Assembly: GCA_946902985.2 (NCBI GenBank) | Contig: OX336388.2 | Location: 1,697,467,978-1,697,531,977, forward strand | Direction: 5' to 3' | From: Meconema thalassinum | Lineage: Eukaryota; Arthropoda; Insecta; Orthoptera; Tettigoniidae | Length of the DNA stretch: 64,000 nt | In this document: positions 12,482-28,016 of the stretch, piece after piece | Numbering within the stretch: position 1 is the first letter of the stretch | How the letters are laid out: each line of letters starts with the position of its first letter | Program-made: the position numbers and the translations under genes | The notes under the pieces: generated by a model | Database searches by the model: none | Seen by the model: only the letters and a program-made list of their open reading frames with translations | What the model was told of the DNA's origin: nothing

Positions 12482-15400
12482 GGTTACTGTAACATCGTTT
12501 CTAATTATGTGAAGTAACTGTAACTTCGATACTAATTATGACAAGTAACTGTAACTTAGATACTTATTATGACAGGTAACTTTAATTTCGATTCAAATTA
12601 TGGCAGGTAACTGTAACTTCGATACTAATTATGACAGGTAACAGTAACTTCGATACTAATTATGACAAGTAACTATAACTTCGATACAAATTATGACAGG
12701 TAACTGTAACGTCGATACTAATTATGACAAGAAACTCTAAATTCGTTACTAATTATGACAAGTAACAGTAATTTTGATAAAAAATTATGGTAGGTAACTA
12801 TAACTTCAATACTAATTATGACAGGTAACATTAACTTCGATACTTATTATGACAGGTAACTGTAACTTCGTTACTAATTATGACAAGTAACTTTAATTTC
12901 GATACTAATTATGGCAGGTAACTGTAACTTCGTTACTAATTATGACAAGTCCCTATAATTTCGATACAAATTATGGCAGGTAACTGTAACTTCGATACTA
13001 ATTATGTCAGGTAACAGTAACTTCGATACTAATTATGAGAGGAAACTGTAACTTCGTTACTAATTATGACAATTAGCTGTAATTTCGATACAAATTATGA
13101 CAGGTAACTGTAACTTCGTTACTAATTATGACAAGTAACTGTAATTTCGATACAAATTATGGCAGGTAACAGTACCTTCGATACTAATTATGACAGGTAA
13201 CTGTCACTTCGATACTAATTATGACAAGGAACTGTAATTTCGATACAAATTATGGCAGGTAACTGTAACATTGATACTAATTATGACAGGTAACAGTAAC
13301 TTCGATACTAATTATGACAGGTAACAGTAACTTCGATACTAATTATGACAAGTAACTACAACTTCGTTACTAATTATGACAAGTAACTCTAATTTTAGAT
13401 AATAAAATATGGCAGGTAATTGTAACTTCGATACTAATAAATACAGGTAACAGTAACTTCGATACTAATTATGACAGGTTACTGTAACATCGTTTCTAAT
13501 TATGTGAAGTAACTGTAACTTCGATACTAATTATGACAAGTAACTGTAACTTAGATACTTATTATGACAGATAACTTTAATTTCGATTCAAATTATGGCA
13601 GGTAACTGTAACTTCGATACTAATTATGACAGGTAACAGTAACTTCGATACTAATTATTACAAGTAACTATAACTTCGATAAAAATTATGACAGGTAACT
13701 GTAACGTCGATACTAATTATGACAAGAAACTCTAAATTCGTTACTAATTATGACAAGTAACAGTAATTTTGATAAAAAATTATGGTAGGTAACTATAACT
13801 TCAATACTAATTATGACAGGCAACAGTAACTTCGATACTAATTATGACAGGTAACTGTAACTTCGTTACTAATTATGACAAGTAACTTTAATTTCGATAC
13901 TAATTATGGCAGGTAACTGTAACTTCGTTACTAATTATGACAAGTCCCTATAATTTCGATACAAATTATGGCAGGTAACTGTAACTTCGATACTAATTAT
14001 GTCAGGTAACAGTAACTTCGATACTAATTATGACAGGAAACTGTAACTTCGTTACTAATTATGACAATTTGCTGTAATTTCGATACAAATTATGACAGGT
14101 AACTGTAACTTCGTTACTAATTATGACAAGTAACTGTAATTTCGATACAAATTATGGCAGGTAACAGTACCTTCGATACTAATTATGACAGGTAACTGTA
14201 ACTTCGATACTAATTATGACAAGGAACTGTAATTTCGATACAAATTATGGCAGGTAACTGTAACATTGATACTAATTATGACAGGTAACTGTAACTTCGA
14301 TACTAATTATGACAAGTAACTGTAACTTCGTTACTAATTATGACAAGTAACTCTAATATTGATAAAAAATTATGGCAGGTAACTGTAACTTCGATACTAA
14401 TTAATACAGGGAACAGTAACTTCGATACTAATTATGACAGGTTACTGTAACATCGTTACTAATTATGTCAAGTAACTGTAAATTCGATACTAATTATGAC
14501 AAGTAACTGTAACTTCGATACTTATTATGACAGGTAACTGTAACCTCATTACTAATTATGACAAGAAACTGTAACTTCGATACTAATTATGACAGGTAAC
14601 TGTAACTTCGATACTAATTATGACAAGTAACTGTAATTTCGATACAAATTTTGGAAGGTAACTCTAACTTCGATACTAATTATGACAGGTAACAGTAACT
14701 TCGATACTAATTATGGCAGGTAACTGTAACTTCGATACTAATTATGACAGGTAACAATAATTTCGATACTAATTATGACAACTAACTGTAACTTCGATAC
14801 TAATTATGACAGGTAACTGTAACTTCGTTACTAATTATGACAAGTAACTGTAATTTCGTTACAAATTATGGCAGGTAATTGTAATTTCGATACTAATTAT
14901 GACAGGTAACAGTAACTTCGAAACTAATTATGACAAGTAACAGTAACTTCGATACTCATTATGACAAGTAACTGTAACTTCGATACTAATTATGACAGAT
15001 AACTGTAACTTCGTTACTAATTATGACAAGTACCTGTAATTTCGATATAAATTTTGTCAGGTAACTGTATCTTCGATACTGATTATGACAGGTAACAGTA
15101 CCTTGGATACTAATTATGACAGGTAACTGTAACTTCGATACTAATTATGACAAGGAACTGTAATTTCGATACAAATTATGGCAGGTAACTGTAACTTCGA
15201 TACTAATTATGACAGGTAACAGTAACGTCGATACTAATTATGACAAGTAACTATAATTTCTAATCAAATTATTACAGGTAACTGTAACCTCGATACTAAT
15301 TATGACAAGAAACTCTAACTTCGTTACTAATTATGACAAGTAACAGTAATTTTGATAAAAAATTATGGTAGGTAACTGTAACTTCAATACTAATTATGAC

Positions 15401-17452
15401 AGGTAACAGTAACTTCGATACTCATTATGACAGGTAACTGTAACTTCGTTACTATTTATGACAAGTCCCTGTAATTTCGATACAAATTATGGCAGGTAAC
15501 TGTAACTTTGATACCAATTATGACAGGTAACAATAACTTCGATACTAATTATGACAGGTAATTGTAACTTCGTTACTAATTATGACATGTAACTGTAATT
15601 TCGATACAAATTATGGCAGGTAACAGTACCTTCGATACTAATTATGACAGGTAACTGTAACTTCGATACTAATTATGACAAGGAACCGTAACTTCGATAC
15701 AAATTATGGCAGGTAACTGTAACTTTGATACTAATTATGACAGGTAAAAGTAACTTCGATACTAATTATGACAAGTAACTGTAACTTCGTTACTAATTAT
15801 GACAAGTAACTCTAAGTTTGATTAAAGAATTATGGCAGGTAACTGTAACTTCGATACTAATTAATACAGGTAACAGTAACTTCGATACTAATTATGACAG
15901 GTTACTGTAACATCGTTTCTAATTATGTGAAGTAACTGTAACTTCGATACTAATTATGACAAGTAACTGTAACTTCGATACTTATTATGACAGGTAACTG
16001 TAATTTCGATACAAATTATGGCAGGTAACTGTAACTTCGATACTAATTATGACAGGTAGCAGTAACTTCGATACTAATTATGACAAGTAACTACAACTTC
16101 GTTACTAATTATGACAAGTAACTCTAATTTTGATTAAAAAAATATGGCAGGGATTGTAACTTCGATACTAATTAATACAGGTAACAGTAACTTCGATACT
16201 AATTATGACAGGTTACTGTAACATCGTTTCTAATTATGTGAAGTAACTGTAACTTCGATACTAATTATGACAAGTAACTGTAACTTAGATACTTATTATG
16301 ACAGGTAACTTTAATTTCGATACAAATTATGGCAGGTAACTGTCACTTCGATACTAATTATGACAGGTAACAGTAACTTCGATACTAATTATGACAAGTA
16401 ACTATAACTTCGATACAAATTATGACAGGTAAATGTAACGTCGATACTAATTATGAAAAGAAACTCTAAATTCTTTACTAATTATGACAAGTAACAGTAA
16501 TTTTGATAAAAAATTATGGTAGGTAACTATAACTTCAATACTAATTATGACAGGTAACAGTAACTTCGATACTAATTATGACAGGTAACTGTAACTTCGT
16601 TACTAATTATGACAAGTAACTTTAATTTCGATACTAATTATGGCAGGTAACTGTAACTTCGTTACTAATTATGACAAGTCCCTATAATTTCGATACAAAT
16701 TATGGCAGGTAACTGTAACTTCGATACTAATTATGTCAGGTAACAGTAACTTCGATACTAATTATGACAGGAAACTGTAACTTCGTTACTAATTATGACA
16801 ATTAGCTGTAATTTCGATACAAATTATGACAGGTAACTGTAACTTCGTTACTAATTATGACAAGTAACTGTAATTTCGATACAAATTATGGCAGGTAGCA
16901 GTACCTTCGATACTAATTATGACAGGTAACTGTAACTTCGATATTAATTATGACAAAGAACTGTAATTTCGATACAAATTATGGCAGGTAACTGTAACAT
17001 TGATACTAATTATCACAGGTAACAGTAACTTCGATACTAATTATGACAAGTAACTGTAACTTCGTTACTAATTATGACAAGTAACTCTAATATTGATAAA
17101 AAAAATTGGCAGGTAACTGTAACTTCGATACTAATTAATACAGGGAACAGTAACTTCGATACTAATTATGACAGGTTACTGTAACATCGTTACTAATTAT
17201 GTCAAGTAACTGTAACTTCGATACTAATTATGACAAGTAACTGTAACTTCGATACTTATTATGACAGGTAACTGTAACTTCATTACTAATTATGACAAGA
17301 AACTGTAACTTCGATACTAATTATGACAGGTAACTGTAACTTCGATACTAATTATGACAAGTAACTGTAATTTCGATACAAATTTTGGAAGGTAACTGTA
17401 ACTTCGATACTAATTATGACAGGTATCAGTAACTTCGATACTAATTATGACA
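12482..17452. repeat. HOR unit I, 4,971 bp
   Basis: First of four consecutive large units delimited by the boundary sequence GGTATCAG-GGTTACTGTAACATCGTTTC. It has the same monomer order as unit II but is 311 bp (about 10 monomers) shorter, the difference lying between its second and third core blocks. It carries three core blocks, starting at 12,586, 13,581 and 16,315, and one 10-monomer module duplication (15,900 and 16,211). It differs from units II and III at more sites than those two differ from each other, so it belongs to an older round of amplification or has been less homogenised. Confidence 0.87.
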
Positions 17453-20400
17453 GGTTACTGTAACATCGTTTCTAATTATGTGAAGTAACTGTAACTTCGA
17501 TACTAATTATGACAAGTAATTGTAACTTAGATACTTATTATGACAGGTAACTTTAATTTCGATTCAAATTATGGCAGGTAACTGTAACTTCGATACTAAT
17601 TATGACAGGTAACAGTAACTTCGATACTAATTATGACAAGTAACTATAACTTCGATACAAATTATGACAGGTAACTGTAACGTCGATACTAATTATGACA
17701 AGAAACTCTAAATTCGTTACTAATTATGACAAGTAACAGTAATTTTGATAAAAAATTATGGTAGGTAACTATAACTTCAATACTAATTATGACAGGTAAC
17801 ATTAACTTCGATACTTATTATGACAGGTAACTGTAACTTCGTTACTAATTATGACAAGTAACTTTAATTTCGATACTAATTATGGCAGGTAACTGTAACT
17901 TCGTTACTAATTATGACAAGTCCCTATAATTTCGATACAAATTATGGCAGGTACCTGTAACTTCGATACTAATTATGTCAGGTAACAGTAACTTCGATAC
18001 TAATTATGACAGGAAACTGTAACTTCGTTACTAATTATGACAATTAGCTGTATTTTCGATACAAATTATGACAGGTAACTGTAACTTCGTTACTAATTAT
18101 GGCAAGTAACTGTAATTTCGATACAAATTATGGCAGGTAACAGTACCTTCGATACTAATTATGACAGGTAACTGTAACTTCGATACTAATTATGACAAGG
18201 AACTGTAATTTCGATACAAATTATGGCAGGTAACTGTAACATTGATACTAATTATGACAGGTAACAGTAACTTCGATACTAATTATGACAGGTAACAGTA
18301 ACTTCGATACTAATTATGACAAGTAACTACAACTTCGTTACTAATTATGACAAGTAACTCTAATTTTAGATTTAAAAAATATGGCAGGTAATTGTAACTT
18401 CGATACTAATTAATACAGGTAACAGTAACTTCGATACTAATTATGACAGGTTACTGTAACATCGTTTCTAATTATGTGAAGTAACTGTAACTTCGATACT
18501 AATTATGACAAGTAACTGTAACTTAGATACTTATTATGACAGGTAACTTTAATTTCGATTCAAATTATGGCAGGTAACTGTAACTTCGATACTAATTATG
18601 ACAGGTAACAGTAACTTCGATACTAATTATGACAAGTAACTATAACTTCGATACAAATTATGACAGGTAACTGTAACGTCGATACTAATTATGACAAGAA
18701 ACTCTAAATTCGTTACTAATTATGACAAGTAACAGTAATTTTGATAAAAAATTATGGTAGGTAACTATAACTTCAATACTAATTATGACAGGTAACAGTA
18801 ACTTCGATACTAATTATGACAGGTAACTGTAACTTCGTTACTAATTATGACAAGTAACTTTAATTTCGATACTAATTATGGCAGGTAACTGTAACTTCGT
18901 TACTAATTATGACAAGTCCCTATAATTTCGATACAAATTATGGCAGGTAACTGTAACTTCGATACTAATTATGTCAGGTAACAGTAACTTCGATACTAAT
19001 TATGACAGGAAACTGTAACTTCGTTACTAATTATGACAATTAGCTGTAATTTCGATACAAATTATGACAGGTAACTGTAACTTCGTTACTAATTATGACA
19101 AGTAACTGTAATTTCAATACAAATTATGGCAGGTAACAGTACCTTCGATACTAATTATGACAGGTAACTGTAACTTCGATACTAATTATAACAAGGAACT
19201 GTAATTTCGATACAAATTATGGCAGGTAACTGTAACATTGATACTAATTATGACAGGTAACTGTAACTTCGATACTAATTATGACAAGTAACTGTAACTT
19301 CGTTACTAATTATGACAAGTAACTCTAATATTGATAAAAAATTATGGCAGGTAACTGTAACTTCGATACTAATTAATACAGGGAACAGTAACTTCGATAC
19401 TAATTATGACAGGTTACTGTAACATCGTTACTAATTATGTCAAGTAACTGTAACTTCGATACTAATTATGACAAGTAACTGTAACTTCGATACTTATTAT
19501 GACAGGTAACTGTAACCTCATTACTAATTATGACAAGAAACTGTAACTTCGATACTAATTATGACAGGTAACTGTAACTTCGATACTAATTATGACAAGT
19601 AACTCTAATTTCGATACAAGTTTTGGAAGGTAACTGTAACTTCGATACTAATTATGACAGGTATCAGTAACTTCGATACTAATTATGACAAGTAACTGTA
19701 ACTTCGATACTAATTTTGACAGGAAACTGTAACTTCGTTACTAATTATGACAAGTAACTGTAATTTCGATACAAATTATGGCAGGTAACTCTAACTTCGA
19801 TACTAATTATGACAGGTAACAGTAACTTCGATACTAATTATGGCAGGTAACTGTAACTTCGATACTAATTATGACAGGTAACAGTAACTTCGATACTAAT
19901 TATGGCAGGTAACTGTAACTTCGATACTAATTATGACAGGTAACAATAATTTCGATACTAATTATGACAAGTAACTGTAATTTCGTTACAAATTATGGCA
20001 GGTAATTGTAATTTCGATACTAATTATGACAGGTAACAGTACTTTCGATACTCATTATGACAAGTAACAGTAACTTCGATACTTATTATGACAAGTAACT
20101 GTAACTTCGATACTTATTATGACAGGTAACTGGAACTTCGTTACTAATTATGACAAGTAACTGTAATTTCGATACAAATTTTGTCAGGTAACTGTATCTT
20201 CGATACTGATTATGACAGGTAACAGTAACTTCGATACTAATTATGACAGGAAACTGTAACTTCGTTACTAATTATGGCAAGTAACTGTAATTTCGATACA
20301 AATTATGACAGGTAACTGTAACTTCGTAACTAATTATGACAAGTAACTGTAATTCCGATACAAATTATGGAAGGTAACAGTACCTTCGATACTAATTATG

Positions 20401-22734
20401 ACAGGTAACTGTAACTTCGATACTAATTATGACAAGGAACTGTAATTTCGATACAAATTATGGCAGGTAACTGTAACTTCGATACTAATTATGACAGGTA
20501 ACAGTAACTTCGATACTAATTATGACAAGTAACTATAACTTCTAATCAAATTATTACAGGTAACTGTAACCTCGATACTAATTATGACAAGAAACTCTAA
20601 CTTCGTTACTAATTATGACATGTAACAGTAATTTTGATAAAAAATTATGGTAGGTAACTGTAACTTCAATACTAATTATGACAGGTAAACGTAACTTCGA
20701 TACTCATTATGACAGGTAACTGTAACTTCGTTACTATTTTTGACAAGTCCCTGTAATTTCGATACAAATTATGGCAGGTAACTGTAACTTTGATACCAAT
20801 TATGACAGGTAACAATAACTTCGATACTAATTATGACAGGTAATTGTAACTTCGTTACTAATTATGATATGTAACTGTAATTTCGATACAAATTATGGCA
20901 GGTAACAGTACCTTCGATACTAATTATGACAGGTAACTGTAACTTCGATACTAATTATGACAAGGAACCGTAACTTCGATACAAATTATGGCAGGTAACT
21001 GTAACTTTGATACTAATTATGACAGGTAAAAGTAACTTCGATACTAATTATGACAAGTAACTGTAACTTCGTTACTAATTATGACAAGTAACTCTAATTT
21101 TGATTAAAAAATTATGGCAGGTAACTGTAACTTCGATACTAATTAATACAGGTAACAGTAACTTCGATACTAATTATTACAGGTTACTGCAACATCGTTT
21201 CTAATTATGTGAAGTAACTGTAACTTCGATACTAATTATGACAGGTAACTGTAACTTCGATACTTATTATGACAGGTAACTGTAATTTCGATACAAATTA
21301 TGGCTGGTAACTGTAACTTCGATACTAATTATGACAGGTAACAGTAACTTCGATACTAATTATGACAAGTAACTACAACTTCGTTACTAATTGTGACAAG
21401 TAACTCTAATTTTGATAAAAAAAAATATGGCAGGGATTGTAACTTCGATACTAATTAATACAGGTAACAGTAACTTCGATACTAATTATGACAGGTTACT
21501 GTAACATCGTTTCTAATTATGTGAAGTAACTGTAACTTCGATACTAATTATGACAAGTAACTGTAACTTAGATACTTATTATGGCAGGTAACGTTAATTT
21601 CGATACAAATTATGGCAGGTAACTGTCACTTCGATACTAATTATGACAGGTAACAGTATATTCGATACTAATTATGACAAGTAACTATAACTTCGATACA
21701 AATTATGACAGGTAACTGTAACGTCGATACTAATTATGAAAAGAAACCCTAAATTCTTTACTATTTATGACAAGTAACAGTAATTTTGATAAAAAATTAT
21801 GGTAGGTAACTATAACTTCAATACTAATTATGACAGGTAACAGTAACTTCGATACTAATTATGACAGGTAACTGTAACTTCGTTACTAATTATGACAAGT
21901 AACTTTAATTTCGATACTAATTATGGCAGGTAACTGTAACTTCGTTACTAATTATGACAAGTCCCTACAATTTCGATACAAATTATGGCAGGTAACTGTA
22001 ACTTCGATACTAATTATGTCAGGTAACAGTAACTTCGATACTAATTATGACAGGAAACTGTAACTTCGTTACTAATTATGACAATTAGCTGTAATTTCGA
22101 TACAAATTATGACAGGTAACTGTAACTTCGTTACTAATTATGACAAGTAACTGTAATTTCGATACAAATTATGGCAGGTAACAGTACCTTCGATACTAAT
22201 TATGACAGGTAACTGTAACTTCGATACTAATTATGACAAAAACTGTAATTTCGATACAAATTATGGCAGGTAACTGTAACATTGATACTAATTATGACAG
22301 GTAACAGTAACTTCGATACTAATTATGACAAGTAACTGTAACTTCGTTAATAATTATGACAAGTAACTCTAATATTGATAAAAAATTATGGCAGGTAACT
22401 GTAACTTCGATACTAATTAATACAGGGAACAGTAACTTCGATACTAATTATGACAGGTTACTGTAACATCGTTACTAATTATGTCAAGTAACTGTAACTT
22501 CGATACTAATTATGACAAGTAACTGTAACGTCGATACTTATTATGACAGGTAACTGTAACTTCATTACTAATTATGACAAGAAACTGTAACGTCGATACT
22601 AATTATGACAGGTAACTGTAACTTCGATACTAATTATGACAAGTAACTGTAATTTCGATACAAATTTTGGAAGGTAACTGTAACTTCGATACTAATTATG
22701 ACAGGTATCAGTAACTTCGATACAAATTATGACA
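17453..22734. repeat. HOR unit II, 5,282 bp
   Basis: Nearly identical to unit III at a constant offset of 5,282. From about 17,520 on I found only three single-base differences by eye: A at 19,116 against G at 24,398, G at 20,133 against T at 25,415, and G at 21,463 against T at 26,745. Rare variants are shared, including GTACCTG (17,951 and 23,233), CTGTATTTTCG (near 18,050), GACAAAAACTG (near 22,235) and TACAAGTTTTGG (near 19,615). Core blocks start at 17,557, 18,553 and 21,598. The length is about 170 monomers plus the bases added by 32- and 33-bp forms. Confidence 0.92.
18553..19266. repeat. 23-monomer core block (representative copy)
   Basis: The block begins with the monomer TTTCGATTCAAATTATGGCA, contains AACGTCGATAC, the 32-bp TTTTGATAAAAAATTATGGT form and CAAGTCCCTATAATTTCG, and ends with the CATTGATACTAATTATGAC monomer. 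It spans 23 monomers, 714 bp. By marker spacing I place starts at 1,867, 2,674, 6,621, 9,977, 11,344, 12,586, 13,581, 16,315, 17,557, 18,553, 21,598, 22,839, 23,835, 26,880, 28,121, 29,117, 31,975 and 38,916. Two copies (11,344 and 16,315) open with TTTCGATAC instead, and the copy at 31,975 has an 11-bp loss. It is the most conserved module of the left and middle parts. Partial relatives with ACTGTAACTTCAATAC occur to the right. Confidence 0.8.
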
Positions 22735-25700
22735 GGTTACTGTAACATCGTTTCTAATTATGTGAAGTAACTGTAACTTCGATACGAATTATGACAAGTA
22801 ACTGTAACTTAGATACTTATTATGACAGGTAACTTTAATTTCGATTCAAATTATGGCAGGTAACTGTAACTTCGATACTAATTATGACAGGTAACAGTAA
22901 CTTCGATACTAATTATGACAAGTAACTATAACTTCGATACAAATTATGACAGGTAACTGTAACGTCGATACTAATTATGACAAGAAACTCTAAATTCGTT
23001 ACTAATTATGACAAGTAACAGTAATTTTGATAAAAAATTATGGTAGGTAACTATAACTTCAATACTAATTATGACAGGTAACATTAACTTCGATACTTAT
23101 TATGACAGGTAACTGTAACTTCGTTACTAATTATGACAAGTAACTTTAATTTCGATACTAATTATGGCAGGTAACTGTAACTTCGTTACTAATTATGACA
23201 AGTCCCTATAATTTCGATACAAATTATGGCAGGTACCTGTAACTTCGATACTAATTATGTCAGGTAACAGTAACTTCGATACTAATTATGACAGGAAACT
23301 GTAACTTCGTTACTAATTATGACAATTAGCTGTATTTTCGATACAAATTATGACAGGTAACTGTAACTTCGTTACTAATTATGGCAAGTAACTGTAATTT
23401 CGATACAAATTATGGCAGGTAACAGTACCTTCGATACTAATTATGACAGGTAACTGTAACTTCGATACTAATTATGACAAGGAACTGTAATTTCGATACA
23501 AATTATGGCAGGTAACTGTAACATTGATACTAATTATGACAGGTAACAGTAACTTCGATACTAATTATGACAGGTAACAGTAACTTCGATACTAATTATG
23601 ACAAGTAACTACAACTTCGTTACTAATTATGACAAGTAACTCTAATTTTAGATTTAAAAAATATGGCAGGTAATTGTAACTTCGATACTAATTAATACAG
23701 GTAACAGTAACTTCGATACTAATTATGACAGGTTACTGTAACATCGTTTCTAATTATGTGAAGTAACTGTAACTTCGATACTAATTATGACAAGTAACTG
23801 TAACTTAGATACTTATTATGACAGGTAACTTTAATTTCGATTCAAATTATGGCAGGTAACTGTAACTTCGATACTAATTATGACAGGTAACAGTAACTTC
23901 GATACTAATTATGACAAGTAACTATAACTTCGATACAAATTATGACAGGTAACTGTAACGTCGATACTAATTATGACAAGAAACTCTAAATTCGTTACTA
24001 ATTATGACAAGTAACAGTAATTTTGATAAAAAATTATGGTAGGTAACTATAACTTCAATACTAATTATGACAGGTAACAGTAACTTCGATACTAATTATG
24101 ACAGGTAACTGTAACTTCGTTACTAATTATGACAAGTAACTTTAATTTCGATACTAATTATGGCAGGTAACTGTAACTTCGTTACTAATTATGACAAGTC
24201 CCTATAATTTCGATACAAATTATGGCAGGTAACTGTAACTTCGATACTAATTATGTCAGGTAACAGTAACTTCGATACTAATTATGACAGGAAACTGTAA
24301 CTTCGTTACTAATTATGACAATTAGCTGTAATTTCGATACAAATTATGACAGGTAACTGTAACTTCGTTACTAATTATGACAAGTAACTGTAATTTCGAT
24401 ACAAATTATGGCAGGTAACAGTACCTTCGATACTAATTATGACAGGTAACTGTAACTTCGATACTAATTATAACAAGGAACTGTAATTTCGATACAAATT
24501 ATGGCAGGTAACTGTAACATTGATACTAATTATGACAGGTAACTGTAACTTCGATACTAATTATGACAAGTAACTGTAACTTCGTTACTAATTATGACAA
24601 GTAACTCTAATATTGATAAAAAATTATGGCAGGTAACTGTAACTTCGATACTAATTAATACAGGGAACAGTAACTTCGATACTAATTATGACAGGTTACT
24701 GTAACATCGTTACTAATTATGTCAAGTAACTGTAACTTCGATACTAATTATGACAAGTAACTGTAACTTCGATACTTATTATGACAGGTAACTGTAACCT
24801 CATTACTAATTATGACAAGAAACTGTAACTTCGATACTAATTATGACAGGTAACTGTAACTTCGATACTAATTATGACAAGTAACTCTAATTTCGATACA
24901 AGTTTTGGAAGGTAACTGTAACTTCGATACTAATTATGACAGGTATCAGTAACTTCGATACTAATTATGACAAGTAACTGTAACTTCGATACTAATTTTG
25001 ACAGGAAACTGTAACTTCGTTACTAATTATGACAAGTAACTGTAATTTCGATACAAATTATGGCAGGTAACTCTAACTTCGATACTAATTATGACAGGTA
25101 ACAGTAACTTCGATACTAATTATGGCAGGTAACTGTAACTTCGATACTAATTATGACAGGTAACAGTAACTTCGATACTAATTATGGCAGGTAACTGTAA
25201 CTTCGATACTAATTATGACAGGTAACAATAATTTCGATACTAATTATGACAAGTAACTGTAATTTCGTTACAAATTATGGCAGGTAATTGTAATTTCGAT
25301 ACTAATTATGACAGGTAACAGTACTTTCGATACTCATTATGACAAGTAACAGTAACTTCGATACTTATTATGACAAGTAACTGTAACTTCGATACTTATT
25401 ATGACAGGTAACTGTAACTTCGTTACTAATTATGACAAGTAACTGTAATTTCGATACAAATTTTGTCAGGTAACTGTATCTTCGATACTGATTATGACAG
25501 GTAACAGTAACTTCGATACTAATTATGACAGGAAACTGTAACTTCGTTACTAATTATGGCAAGTAACTGTAATTTCGATACAAATTATGACAGGTAACTG
25601 TAACTTCGTAACTAATTATGACAAGTAACTGTAATTCCGATACAAATTATGGAAGGTAACAGTACCTTCGATACTAATTATGACAGGTAACTGTAACTTC

Positions 25701-28016
25701 GATACTAATTATGACAAGGAACTGTAATTTCGATACAAATTATGGCAGGTAACTGTAACTTCGATACTAATTATGACAGGTAACAGTAACTTCGATACTA
25801 ATTATGACAAGTAACTATAACTTCTAATCAAATTATTACAGGTAACTGTAACCTCGATACTAATTATGACAAGAAACTCTAACTTCGTTACTAATTATGA
25901 CATGTAACAGTAATTTTGATAAAAAATTATGGTAGGTAACTGTAACTTCAATACTAATTATGACAGGTAAACGTAACTTCGATACTCATTATGACAGGTA
26001 ACTGTAACTTCGTTACTATTTTTGACAAGTCCCTGTAATTTCGATACAAATTATGGCAGGTAACTGTAACTTTGATACCAATTATGACAGGTAACAATAA
26101 CTTCGATACTAATTATGACAGGTAATTGTAACTTCGTTACTAATTATGATATGTAACTGTAATTTCGATACAAATTATGGCAGGTAACAGTACCTTCGAT
26201 ACTAATTATGACAGGTAACTGTAACTTCGATACTAATTATGACAAGGAACCGTAACTTCGATACAAATTATGGCAGGTAACTGTAACTTTGATACTAATT
26301 ATGACAGGTAAAAGTAACTTCGATACTAATTATGACAAGTAACTGTAACTTCGTTACTAATTATGACAAGTAACTCTAATTTTGATTAAAAAATTATGGC
26401 AGGTAACTGTAACTTCGATACTAATTAATACAGGTAACAGTAACTTCGATACTAATTATTACAGGTTACTGCAACATCGTTTCTAATTATGTGAAGTAAC
26501 TGTAACTTCGATACTAATTATGACAGGTAACTGTAACTTCGATACTTATTATGACAGGTAACTGTAATTTCGATACAAATTATGGCTGGTAACTGTAACT
26601 TCGATACTAATTATGACAGGTAACAGTAACTTCGATACTAATTATGACAAGTAACTACAACTTCGTTACTAATTGTGACAAGTAACTCTAATTTTGATAA
26701 AAAAAAATATGGCAGGGATTGTAACTTCGATACTAATTAATACATGTAACAGTAACTTCGATACTAATTATGACAGGTTACTGTAACATCGTTTCTAATT
26801 ATGTGAAGTAACTGTAACTTCGATACTAATTATGACAAGTAACTGTAACTTAGATACTTATTATGGCAGGTAACGTTAATTTCGATACAAATTATGGCAG
26901 GTAACTGTCACTTCGATACTAATTATGACAGGTAACAGTATATTCGATACTAATTATGACAAGTAACTATAACTTCGATACAAATTATGACAGGTAACTG
27001 TAACGTCGATACTAATTATGAAAAGAAACCCTAAATTCTTTACTATTTATGACAAGTAACAGTAATTTTGATAAAAAATTATGGTAGGTAACTATAACTT
27101 CAATACTAATTATGACAGGTAACAGTAACTTCGATACTAATTATGACAGGTAACTGTAACTTCGTTACTAATTATGACAAGTAACTTTAATTTCGATACT
27201 AATTATGGCAGGTAACTGTAACTTCGTTACTAATTATGACAAGTCCCTACAATTTCGATACAAATTATGGCAGGTAACTGTAACTTCGATACTAATTATG
27301 TCAGGTAACAGTAACTTCGATACTAATTATGACAGGAAACTGTAACTTCGTTACTAATTATGACAATTAGCTGTAATTTCGATACAAATTATGACAGGTA
27401 ACTGTAACTTCGTTACTAATTATGACAAGTAACTGTAATTTCGATACAAATTATGGCAGGTAACAGTACCTTCGATACTAATTATGACAGGTAACTGTAA
27501 CTTCGATACTAATTATGACAAAAACTGTAATTTCGATACAAATTATGGCAGGTAACTGTAACATTGATACTAATTATGACAGGTAACAGTAACTTCGATA
27601 CTAATTATGACAAGTAACTGTAACTTCGTTAATAATTATGACAAGTAACTCTAATATTGATAAAAAATTATGGCAGGTAACTGTAACTTCGATACTAATT
27701 AATACAGGGAACAGTAACTTCGATACTAATTATGACAGGTTACTGTAACATCGTTACTAATTATGTCAAGTAACTGTAACTTCGATACTAATTATGACAA
27801 GTAACTGTAACGTCGATACTTATTATGACAGGTAACTGTAACTTCATTACTAATTATGACAAGAAACTGTAACGTCGATACTAATTATGACAGGTAACTG
27901 TAACTTCGATACTAATTATGACAAGTAACTGTAATTTCGATACAAATTTTGGAAGGTAACTGTAACTTCGATACTAATTATGACAGGTATCAGTAACTTC
28001 GATACAAATTATGACA
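22735..28016. repeat. HOR unit III, 5,282 bp, near-identical to unit II
   Basis: Core blocks start at 22,839, 23,835 and 26,880, each exactly 5,282 after its counterpart in unit II. The near-identity runs on past the unit end: 22,802-23,232 matches 28,084-28,514 with no difference that I saw, and first breaks where GTACCTG (23,233) meets GTAACTG (28,515). The aligned span of 17,520-23,232 against 22,802-28,514 is therefore slightly longer than one unit, as expected from one unequal exchange between repeats offset by a unit. Confidence 0.92.
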